DNA from: Flavobacteriia bacterium
GTDB lineage: Bacteria > Bacteroidota > Bacteroidia > Flavobacteriales > Weeksellaceae
DNA length: 64,000 nt
Assembly (NCBI GenBank): GCA_015999765.1
Contig: JAECQR010000008.1
Location: 1 to 64,000 of the forward strand
Direction: 5' to 3'
A program made the position numbers and the translations under genes. The notes below the pieces were generated by a model, which was not told where the DNA came from, did no database searches, and was given only the letters and a program-made list of their open reading frames with translations. This document shows positions 27,195 to 34,824 of the stretch, piece after piece (position 1 is the first letter of the stretch; each line of letters begins with the position of its first letter).

Positions 27195-27947
27195 TTAATG
27201 ATCCTTCCCGGTGTAAAAGTTATAATCTTTAATGATGACATTAATGAACTGCCTTTCGGTGAACTTTATAGATTCTGATTCTAACTTCAGTATTTCCTTA
27301 ATTTTGTTAGAAAGCTTGGAGATTACCTGTCTGTCATCAATTTTAAGGGCCTTCTGGTAATTTTCTTTGATGATCCTCATGTCGTTGTCGGAAAGTGCAA
27401 TAACCTGCGGAAAAACGGGTTTATAATCTTCTTTAAGATTTTCCAGGATCGTATGAGAAATATTGACTTGACTTTTCAGCGAAATAACGGCAGTTCCCGA
27501 AGCGATGTCGCCTAAACGCTGGTTGTTTTTCGATACAATCATGCTTACTAGGCCGATAATTCCTGAATTTGAGAAAACATCAATAAGACGGAAAAACCAG
27601 CGGATCAGATAATCGCCGAAACTTGCCTGAAAACCATCTATTTTTACCACCTTAATTTTCATGAGTCTCTTCCCAAAAGTCTGTCCTTCCATCAAACTTT
27701 CGCAAACCAAAGTGTAGATATGGATCGGCATGCTGATGAGGATTACAATCGCTCTTTTAGACCAATTGTCAAACTGATCCAACAATTGTCCCAGATTTAA
27801 TAACCTAAAAAAAACGAAATACATCACAAGCAAGTAAGCTGCTTTTATTAATAAATCAACAACAAAAGCCACTATCCGTTCGCCGATACTCGCTGTATTG
27901 AAATTTATGTTTACATTTTGTGAAGTATTTATAGCGATGAGCGACAT
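27195..27947 (-). CDS. RDD family membrane protein
   Basis: 250 aa. The RDD pattern is present: ASIGERIVAFVVDLLIKAAYLL with the Arg and Asp at the first helix, a second helix around 67-85 (AIVILISMPIHIYTLV), GQTFGKRLMKIKVVKIDG, and YLIRWFFRLIDVF in the third. The C-terminal 80 residues are soluble and charged. RDD proteins have no agreed function; some act in ion transport. It is divergent from the SpoIIM-type gene with only 22 bases between start codons, and this RDD-SpoIIM neighbourhood recurs in Bacteroidota, so it probably belongs to the same membrane system. Confidence 0.88.
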   Translation of the reverse strand: MSLIAINTSQNVNINFNTASIGERIVAFVVDLLIKAAYLLVMYFVFFRLLNLGQLLDQFDNWSKRAIVILISMPIHIYTLVCESLMEGQTFGKRLMKIKVVKIDGFQASFGDYLIRWFFRLIDVFSNSGIIGLVSMIVSKNNQRLGDIASGTAVISLKSQVNISHTILENLKEDYKPVFPQVIALSDNDMRIIKENYQKALKIDDRQVISKLSNKIKEILKLESESIKFTERQFINVIIKDYNFYTGKDH

Positions 27948-27969
27948 ATTTTTATTATTTTAGCTTCGT

Positions 27970-28977
27970 ATGAGAGAGGTTGCGTTTATAAAGCAAAATA
28001 AAGAAAAATGGTTGGGAATTGAACGGGTTATTGAGGGAAAAGTAAAAAAAAATCCTGATGATCTTTCGTCTATGTACATTAATTTGGTAAATGATCTTTC
28101 CTTCGCGCAAACCTATTACCCGAAAAGTAAAACCACTGTTTATCTTAACAATCTTTCCTCCCTTATCTTTCAGAAAATTTATAAAACCAAAAGAGCAGAA
28201 CAGAACAGGCTGTCTTATTTTTATAAGACTGAAGTGCCCCTCCTGATGCATCAGTACAGGCGTTATCTGTACTACGCTTTTGCTTTTTTCATTCTTTTTA
28301 CTTTAATAGGTGTTATTTCGGCTTATTATGACAAGGAATTTGTAAAAATTATTCTGGGTGAAGAATATGTGAATAAAACCATTGAAAATATCCAAAAAGG
28401 GAATGCTGTCGGGGTTTATCAGCAGGGATCTAATTGGGGAAGCACTATTGCAATTACTTTCAATAACCTTAAGGTTGGAGCCATTCTTTTTCTCTACGGA
28501 ATTTTTGGCGGCGTAGGAACCCTATTCGCGTTGCTGCAAAACTGTATTATGCTGGGTTCTTTCCAGTACTTTTTCCACGAGCACGGCGCATTGAAAGACA
28601 GTGCAAAAGGAATTTGGGTTCACGGTGTTTTCGAAATTTTCAGCATGGTGGTAGAAGCTGGTGCCGGATTAATCCTCGGTGCATCTATTTTGTTTCCCAA
28701 GACTTATTCGCGTTTCAATTCATTTAAAATGGGGTTTAGAGATGCATTTAAAATATTTTTGAGTACCGTTCCATTTACTATAGTTGCGGGAATTCTCGAA
28801 GGGTATGTTACAAGATATGCACTGCAGATGCCGGCAGTTATCAATGTCATGCTCATCTTCGGAACCCTTTCTATTATTGGTTTTTATTATTTTATTTATC
28901 CTTATATTGTCTCAGCAAAAACACCATTAAACCATGCAGTTTTACCAAAAAAGGAACTTCGGAACCATCGTGAGTGA
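27970..28977 (+). CDS. SpoIIM-like (DUF95) membrane protein
   Basis: 335 aa. A soluble N-terminal region of about 95 residues comes first, then five or six membrane helices (about 100-120, 165-190, 215-240, 260-285, 300-320). Conserved features are IAITFNNLKVGAILFLYGIFGGVGTLF and the WVHGVFEIFSMVVEAGAG motif with His and Glu inside the membrane, the hallmark of SpoIIM. The family name comes from Bacillus, where SpoIIM helps remodel septal peptidoglycan. This organism is not a spore former, so the role here is unknown. First gene of a six-gene operon; the next gene overlaps by 44 bases. Confidence 0.85.
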   Translation: MREVAFIKQNKEKWLGIERVIEGKVKKNPDDLSSMYINLVNDLSFAQTYYPKSKTTVYLNNLSSLIFQKIYKTKRAEQNRLSYFYKTEVPLLMHQYRRYLYYAFAFFILFTLIGVISAYYDKEFVKIILGEEYVNKTIENIQKGNAVGVYQQGSNWGSTIAITFNNLKVGAILFLYGIFGGVGTLFALLQNCIMLGSFQYFFHEHGALKDSAKGIWVHGVFEIFSMVVEAGAGLILGASILFPKTYSRFNSFKMGFRDAFKIFLSTVPFTIVAGILEGYVTRYALQMPAVINVMLIFGTLSIIGFYYFIYPYIVSAKTPLNHAVLPKKELRNHRE

Positions 28978-29899
28978 CACTTTCACTTTTTTTAAAGAAA
29001 ACGGAAAAAATTACTTCAAAAATTACATTTTTATCAACGGACTATTGCTGATTTTAATGGTGTTGATTTTTGTTTTTGGTTACCGCGAATTATTTTCTCA
29101 AATGTTGGGATCTAATACTGCAGGCCAGAATTATTACTTCCAGGCGTATTTTGCGGAGAACGGTATGATGCTTATCATTGTTTCCCTGTTGGTTTTTATC
29201 CTTTTTATGCTTGTAACCATCGTGTCATATTCATATCCCATTTTATATTTAAAAAGGCTTAGTGAAACCGGAAATAAAAACATAAAAGCCGATGAGCTGC
29301 TAAGAGATATTAAAAACGGTTCCGGAAGATTTTTAATTCTTTTTCTTGGGTTAATTTTTATTGTTACTCCTTTGGCGACCATTGTTATTGGGTTTTCTTA
29401 TGTTTTGGTTTTGTTATTAATAGGTGTGCCTCTCCTGATTTTGGCGATGCCGACGCTGATGAATATTGTTAATTTTTTAATGTTCGATTACCTCCATACC
29501 CGTAAAGGTTTTTTCGAATCTTTAAGTTATGCCTTAAGGTCTCAGTTTTCTTACCCGAACGGAAATGAAAGATCACCCTTCTGGAAATATTGGGGATCAA
29601 CAATAATCATGTATTTAATTATTCAGGTAATTATGTCTGTTTTCACGGCAATTCCCATGGTCATTTTAATGGGGACGATGTACACCACTCAGCAGGCTGG
29701 TGGAGTACAGGAAAATCCGTTTGCCGGAACAATCGGGATTCTGTTTTTCTTAATTTATGGAGTTGCAATTTTAGGGTCATTTTTATTAATGAACTTTATG
29801 TTTGTAAGTTCAGGACTGCAGTATTACGACAGCAGAACAGATCTTCACAGGAAAGTGGGATTCACCGAAATCGATACCATTGGCACCAATGGAGGGTAA
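28934..29899 (+). CDS. Polytopic membrane protein of unknown function in the SpoIIM-MoxR operon
   Basis: 321 aa with about six hydrophobic helices (33-53, 78-103, 127-160, 170-190, 220-245, 262-285). Before the first helix lies a soluble start (FGTIVSDTFTFFKENGKNYFKNY) that recurs in this family. I know no function. The ATG at 28934 overlaps the preceding gene by 44 bases, which supports translational coupling, and the next gene starts inside its 3' end. It is probably a subunit of the same envelope complex. Confidence 0.7.
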   Translation: MQFYQKRNFGTIVSDTFTFFKENGKNYFKNYIFINGLLLILMVLIFVFGYRELFSQMLGSNTAGQNYYFQAYFAENGMMLIIVSLLVFILFMLVTIVSYSYPILYLKRLSETGNKNIKADELLRDIKNGSGRFLILFLGLIFIVTPLATIVIGFSYVLVLLLIGVPLLILAMPTLMNIVNFLMFDYLHTRKGFFESLSYALRSQFSYPNGNERSPFWKYWGSTIIMYLIIQVIMSVFTAIPMVILMGTMYTTQQAGGVQENPFAGTIGILFFLIYGVAILGSFLLMNFMFVSSGLQYYDSRTDLHRKVGFTEIDTIGTNGG

Positions 29900-30686
29900 A
29901 TTCGCAATTTTATTTTTCTTAACCACTTTCTCCCTTCTGTTTTCTCAGGACGGGAAAATTCCCGCGTCTCCTGCTACTGATTTTGTAGATTCAGCTGCAG
30001 TTTCTTTAGAAGATCAGATGATTTCTACCGATTCTGTTTTAAAACTGCGTCAACCTACAGATAATACTATCTTTCCTAAAACATTTCAGCCAAAATTTCA
30101 ATCTGCATATCAGGGCGACGAATTTGATTACACTACAATAAAGCCAAAAGAGTCTCTCTGGCAGAAAATGCAGAAATCAATTAAAAGAATACTCGAATCG
30201 GTTTTTGGAGATGTAGATCCGAATAAAACCGGCGATTATGCAGCCATCATTATGCGTGTTTTTGCTATTGCTATTATCGGATTTGTTCTTTATTTCTTAA
30301 TCCGTTTTTTACTAACCAAGGATGGGAATTTCTTTTTCAGCAGGAAAAACAAAAAAGTGACTATTTCGGGTCAGGATCTGCATGAAAATATCCATGAAAT
30401 TAATTTCTCTGAGACTATAGATTCTTTCGAAAAACAAAAAGATTACCGTTCCGCGATCCGCTACAGGTTTCTTTTGGTGCTGAAAAATTTAACTGATAAA
30501 AGGCTCCTCAATTGGAATCCTGAAAAAACAAATAGAGATTATTTTGCAGAACTAAAAAACGCCGATTTAAAAGACCGTTTCAGTGAATTGGTTTATATTT
30601 TCGACTACGTGTGGTATGGAGAATTCGACATTAATGAAGACGGTTATCATCATTTTAAAGAGAAATTTTTAAAATTTAAAGCTTAG
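29889..30686 (+). CDS. DUF4129 domain protein
   Basis: 265 aa from the second in-frame ATG at 29889, which gives a clean signal peptide (EGKFAILFFLTTFSLLFSQ). The first ATG at 29880 adds three residues and cannot be excluded. A linker is followed by one membrane helix (about 121-141) and then the cytosolic DUF4129 domain near 180-260 (SAIRYRFLLVLKNLTDKRLLNW, then YVWYGEFDINEDGYHHFKEKF). DUF4129 is found at the C-terminus of transglutaminase-like and MoxR-linked proteins and has no known activity. Overlaps the previous gene. Confidence 0.8.
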   Translation: MEGKFAILFFLTTFSLLFSQDGKIPASPATDFVDSAAVSLEDQMISTDSVLKLRQPTDNTIFPKTFQPKFQSAYQGDEFDYTTIKPKESLWQKMQKSIKRILESVFGDVDPNKTGDYAAIIMRVFAIAIIGFVLYFLIRFLLTKDGNFFFSRKNKKVTISGQDLHENIHEINFSETIDSFEKQKDYRSAIRYRFLLVLKNLTDKRLLNWNPEKTNRDYFAELKNADLKDRFSELVYIFDYVWYGEFDINEDGYHHFKEKFLKFKA

Positions 30687-30690
30687 ATTT

Positions 30691-31854
30691 TTGAATAAGA
30701 CTTTCAGATTATACGGTATTATTTTCCTCATCGTTTTGGCGGTGTTGGCTTTGCTGGAGTTTAGTAAAACCTCGGTTACGGATTGGCGTAAAAATTTTGA
30801 TATCGATAAAAAAACTCCCTTCGGTTTATTTGTTTTCAACAAAGAAGCCAATCAGATTTTTGAGAATAAATTGAAAAAAATTCAGCATTCCCCTTTCGAT
30901 TATTACAAAAACAGCAAAAAAACTCCGCATAATATTTTGGTAATAGGGTCCGAAATCGATGATGTTTCCTGGGACAAAATTCTTGATCAGGTTGAGAACG
31001 GATCTGATTTAATGCTTTTTTCTGAAAGGTTTCCGAAGTATTTTTCCGAGGGCTTTGGTTTTCAGGTTTTATATGAAGCTTATGGTGAGAAGAACGTGTT
31101 ATCGCTCACCGATAAAAAATTTATTAAAGATTCATTGGTTTTGGATAAACTTCCTTCCGAACGAGGTTTTCTGAGAATTAACGAGGACGATGAAATTTTA
31201 GGAGGAAATGTGACCCTAAAGGGGAATCATCGTGCTAATTTCATTAAAATAAATTACGGCGACGGAAATATTTATTTGCACGCCGAACCTTTGGTTTTAA
31301 CGAATTATTACTTATTGATTCCGGGTAACGAGAAATATGTTCAGAATGTTTTTTCCTATCTGCCAAGCCGGGAAACAATTTGGTTTTCAGAAAAAAATGA
31401 AACGTCTACGGAATCATCCTCTCCAATGCGCTTTATCCTGTCGAAACCTGCGCTCCGATACGCCTGGTGGCTGCTATTGGGAGGTCTGATACTTTTTGTT
31501 ATTTTCAATGCAAAGCGGAAGCAGAGAATTGTTCCGGTTATCGAACCGCTCAAAAATAGATCGGCCGAATTCGTGAAAAGTATTGGCAATTTATATCTGC
31601 AGGAAGGCGACTTTCATGATATGATGGCGAAGAAAGCGCAGTTTTTTCTCAATAAAGTAAGAATGGATTTACTTATTGACACCCAAAATCTTGACGTAGA
31701 TTTTTCGCATAAACTTCATCTGAAAACAGGAAAAAGTCTACAGGATATCAATGAAGCAGTTATTCTTATTAAAAAAGGTCAGGATCCTTATGCAAGCGTT
31801 ATGAAGGAGGATTTAATGAGAATGAATCAGTTATTAGACCAAATTTTAAAATAA
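30691..31854 (+). CDS. DUF4350 domain protein
   Basis: 387 aa from a TTG at 30691, four bases after the previous stop; no ATG is near. One helix at about 6-24, a soluble domain (about 50-230) with NILVIGSEIDDVSWDKILDQVENGSDLMLFSERFP, resembling the DUF4350 glutamine-amidotransferase-like fold, a second helix at about 256-272 and a cytosolic helical C-terminus. It therefore has a periplasmic loop between two helices. DUF4350 proteins nearly always lie between DUF4129 and MoxR genes; the role is unknown. Confidence 0.78.
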   Translation: MNKTFRLYGIIFLIVLAVLALLEFSKTSVTDWRKNFDIDKKTPFGLFVFNKEANQIFENKLKKIQHSPFDYYKNSKKTPHNILVIGSEIDDVSWDKILDQVENGSDLMLFSERFPKYFSEGFGFQVLYEAYGEKNVLSLTDKKFIKDSLVLDKLPSERGFLRINEDDEILGGNVTLKGNHRANFIKINYGDGNIYLHAEPLVLTNYYLLIPGNEKYVQNVFSYLPSRETIWFSEKNETSTESSSPMRFILSKPALRYAWWLLLGGLILFVIFNAKRKQRIVPVIEPLKNRSAEFVKSIGNLYLQEGDFHDMMAKKAQFFLNKVRMDLLIDTQNLDVDFSHKLHLKTGKSLQDINEAVILIKKGQDPYASVMKEDLMRMNQLLDQILK

Positions 31855-31917
31855 AAATTTCAACTCTAAAAGATCATCCGTGACAAATGCGAAAATCTTT
31901 TGGTAAAAATAGAATAT

Positions 31918-32937
31918 ATGGAAAATTTAGAAAATATTCAGGAAAATACAGACAGCGGAAACTCCGCACCGGAATTTCATTCCAGAATTGATATGACTGA
32001 ACTTCAGCAGAGTTTAGAAAAAGTAAAAACCGAGATCGGAAAAGTGATTGTCGGCCAGGAACCGATGGTTGAACATCTTTTGGCCGCACTTTTATCAAAT
32101 GGACATGTACTGATTGAAGGTGTTCCCGGTGTTGCGAAAACCATTACTGCAAAACTACTGGCAAAAACGATAGATGTCGGGTTCAGCAGAATTCAGTTTA
32201 CGCCGGATCTGATGCCTTCCGATATTTTGGGAACCTCTGTTTTCAATGTTAAAAATTCTGAGTTTGAATTTAAAAAAGGGCCTATTTTTTCCAGTTTTAT
32301 TTTGATAGATGAAATCAACCGTTCGCCCGCGAAAACCCAGTCTGCGTTATTTGAGGTGATGGAGGAAAGACAGATCACGATGGACGGAAAACAGTATGAA
32401 ATGCAGGAACCTTTTTTGGTAGTTGCTACGCAAAACCCAATCGAGCACGAAGGAACTTACCGTCTTCCTGAAGCGCAGCTCGACCGCTTTCTCTTCAAAA
32501 TAAACGTTGGATATCCCGATCTTGCGCAGGAGGTGGAAATCATTAAAAAACAGCACGAAAATAAACTGGAAGATAAAACCGATGCCGTACAGAAAATAAT
32601 TACCGGAACTCAGCTGAAAAATTATCAGGATATTGTTAAAAATATTCTTGTCGAGCCACAGCTTTTAGAATATATCGCTAAAATAATTGTGAATACAAGA
32701 GAAAACCAGTTTCTGTATTTAGGAGCTTCACCAAGGGCGAGTTTGGCTTTGCTGACAGCTTCCAAAGCTTTCGCAGCAATCCGTGGGAGAGATTTTGTAA
32801 CTCCCGAAGACATCAAAGAAGGAAGTTTTGCCGTTTTACGTCACAGAATCATGGTTTCGCCCGAACGCGAAATGGAAGGTTTAACTGCTGACGAAATCAT
32901 CCGCCAGATTTTAGAAACCATTGAGATTCCAAGATAA
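31918..32937 (+). CDS. MoxR family AAA+ ATPase
   Basis: 339 aa from the ATG at 31918 (a TTG at 31900 would add six residues). The AAA+ motifs are Walker A GVPGVAKT (about 65-72), Walker B SSFILIDEINRSPAKTQ, sensor 1 VVATQNPIEHEGTYRLPEAQLDRF and sensor 2 GASPRASLAL. MoxR ATPases act as chaperones that mature or activate partner complexes, often with VWA or DUF58 proteins. The DUF58 partner follows after 19 bases. No VWA (BatA/BatB) genes are present here, unlike the classic Bat operon. Confidence 0.95.
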   Translation: MENLENIQENTDSGNSAPEFHSRIDMTELQQSLEKVKTEIGKVIVGQEPMVEHLLAALLSNGHVLIEGVPGVAKTITAKLLAKTIDVGFSRIQFTPDLMPSDILGTSVFNVKNSEFEFKKGPIFSSFILIDEINRSPAKTQSALFEVMEERQITMDGKQYEMQEPFLVVATQNPIEHEGTYRLPEAQLDRFLFKINVGYPDLAQEVEIIKKQHENKLEDKTDAVQKIITGTQLKNYQDIVKNILVEPQLLEYIAKIIVNTRENQFLYLGASPRASLALLTASKAFAAIRGRDFVTPEDIKEGSFAVLRHRIMVSPEREMEGLTADEIIRQILETIEIPR

Positions 32938-32956
32938 TTGTGCGTGAACTTTAATA

Positions 32957-34279
32957 ATGAAAAACCTTTACCTCAATAACCGTATTTTCTTTCTGCTTTT
33001 CGGAGCGGGATTTACCTACGTTTTGGCATTTTTCTTTCCGGTTTTGATGTGGGCGGCTCATGGATTTTTAATTTTGATTTTTATTGCATCGATCATTGAT
33101 TTTCTGTTGCTTTTCAATCAGAAAAACGCGGTCTTGGCGCAAAGAATTCTTCCGGAGAAATTATCAAACGGTGACCGGAATTCTGTGAAAGTAGATGTGA
33201 AAAACACTTATCCTTTTCAGATCAAAATTAAGGTCATTGACGAGATTCCGTTTCAGTTTCAGAACCGTGATTTTTTGATTGAAAGAATCGTGGAAACTCA
33301 GAAAAATGTATTTTTTGAATATATCCTGGAACCAAAAGAAAGGGGAGAATACAGTTTCGGTAACCTGAATGTTTTCGTAAAATCGCCGGCTGGCTTGGTC
33401 TCACGAAGATTTACTTTCCAGAAAGACACACTCCTGCCAAGTTATCCTTCATTTATTCATTTACGAAAATATGAACTGATGGCTTTGCAGAATGAATTTT
33501 TATTAGGCGGACTTAAAAAAATCAGGAAACTGGGTCATACGATGGAGTTTGAGCAGATTAAGGAGTATGTTCCCGGAGATGATGTGAGAACTATTAACTG
33601 GAAAGCGACCTCGAAACGGAACCAGCTCATGGTGAACCAGTTTCAGGATGAAAAATCGCAGCGGATATTTATGCTGATTGATAAAGGAAGAACCATGCAG
33701 ATGCCTTTCAATGGGCTAAGTTTGCTGGATTATTCCATTAATGCGACCATGGCTTTAAGTCATATCATCCTCAAAAAAAGTGACCGCGCGGGAATGATGA
33801 CTTTCTCCCAAAAAACCGAAAATAAAGTTGCGGCAGATAACAAATCGGGACAACTGAAAAAGATTTCTGAAGCACTGTATAATGTTCAGACTAATTTCTA
33901 CGAAAGCGATTTCAGTAGGTTATATCAGGATGTAAAATTCAGTATTGGGCAGAGAAGTTTGATTTTGCTTTTCACCAATTTCGAAACATTGGATGCGGTA
34001 AACCGTCAGATGAAATATCTTCGCGGAATCGCCAGAAACCATTTGCTGGTCATTGTATTCTTTCAGAATTCGGAATTGCAGAGCCTGATTCACAAAAACC
34101 CTGAAAATATGCAGGAAGTGTACGACGAAATTATCGCAGAAAAACTGGAGTTCGAGAAAAAACTGATCATTCAGGAACTCCGGAAATATGGAATTTATAC
34201 CATTTACACGCTTCCCGAAAATTTAAATATCGAAGTCATTAATAAATATCTGGAAATAAAAGCGCGCGGGATTTTGTAA
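32957..34279 (+). CDS. DUF58 domain protein
   Basis: 440 aa. Two membrane helices near the N-terminus (about 10-30 and 33-50), then a soluble beta-rich region and the DUF58 core motif EYVPGDDVRTINWKATSKRNQLMVNQFQDE (about 193-222), followed by a vWA-like fold (RIFMLIDKGRTM with a degenerate MIDAS). DUF58 proteins are partners of MoxR ATPases. Last gene of the operon that begins at 27970. It contains no signal peptide cleavage site. Confidence 0.92.
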   Translation: MKNLYLNNRIFFLLFGAGFTYVLAFFFPVLMWAAHGFLILIFIASIIDFLLLFNQKNAVLAQRILPEKLSNGDRNSVKVDVKNTYPFQIKIKVIDEIPFQFQNRDFLIERIVETQKNVFFEYILEPKERGEYSFGNLNVFVKSPAGLVSRRFTFQKDTLLPSYPSFIHLRKYELMALQNEFLLGGLKKIRKLGHTMEFEQIKEYVPGDDVRTINWKATSKRNQLMVNQFQDEKSQRIFMLIDKGRTMQMPFNGLSLLDYSINATMALSHIILKKSDRAGMMTFSQKTENKVAADNKSGQLKKISEALYNVQTNFYESDFSRLYQDVKFSIGQRSLILLFTNFETLDAVNRQMKYLRGIARNHLLVIVFFQNSELQSLIHKNPENMQEVYDEIIAEKLEFEKKLIIQELRKYGIYTIYTLPENLNIEVINKYLEIKARGIL

Positions 34280-34284
34280 TTTTG
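34277..34284 (+). promoter_or_regulatory. -7 box of the osmC-family gene
   Basis: TAATTTTG, exact consensus, overlapping the stop of the DUF58 gene and 51 bases before the ATG at 34336. Confidence 0.4.
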
Positions 34285-34335
34285 TGAGGTAATTAGGTAC
34301 TATAACAGCTTGAAAAGTTTTTAAAATTTAAATTA

Positions 34336-34755
34336 ATGAAAATCACTCTCAACAGAATTAACGACGATTATTTATTCGAATGTGCAAACCAGGCCGGCAA
34401 CAAAATCCTGCTTGATAATACGTCACAACCCAACGCACAGGGAGTTTCTCCAATGGAAAGTGTTTTAATGGCTGTTGCAGGATGCAGCGGAATCGACATG
34501 GTTTCTATCCTGAAAAAACAGCGACAGGAAATTACCGCTTTTTCAGCAGAAATTGAAGGCGAACGTGTTCAGGTGGATGAAGCGAAACCTTTTAAATCTA
34601 TCACAGTAAAGTTTTTTCTAAAAGGAGACATTGATCCTAAAAAAGCTTTGAAAGCCGCAGAACTTTCTTTTGAAAAATACTGTTCGGTTTCCAAAACCAT
34701 TGAGCCTAACGTTACGGTAGATTATGAAGTGTATGTTAACAGCGAAAAAGCATAA
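34336..34755 (+). CDS. OsmC/Ohr family protein
   Basis: 139 aa. The OsmC core is visible: SPMESVLMAVAGCSGIDMVSILKKQRQEI with the first catalytic Cys, and LSFEKYCSVSKTIEPNV with the second. These two Cys reduce organic hydroperoxides in OsmC/Ohr proteins. It is nearer to the YhfA-like branch than to Ohr by its short N-terminus. Single gene after the MoxR operon, convergent with the glycosidase. Confidence 0.9.
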   Translation: MKITLNRINDDYLFECANQAGNKILLDNTSQPNAQGVSPMESVLMAVAGCSGIDMVSILKKQRQEITAFSAEIEGERVQVDEAKPFKSITVKFFLKGDIDPKKALKAAELSFEKYCSVSKTIEPNVTVDYEVYVNSEKA

Positions 34756-34756
34756 A

Positions 34757-34789
34757 AAAGTCCGTAAGTTTCTACAACCTGCGGACTTT
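34757..34789 (-). terminator. Terminator between osmC-family gene and the glycosidase
   Basis: An 8-bp stem (34757-34764 with 34782-34789) encloses a second weaker helix. On the minus strand it is followed by six T; on the plus strand the T-run is only three, so it mainly serves the minus-strand gene. Confidence 0.7.
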
Positions 34790-34824
34790 AGCTATGTTCT
34801 CATACAATCTCTTGAAGTAAATGT

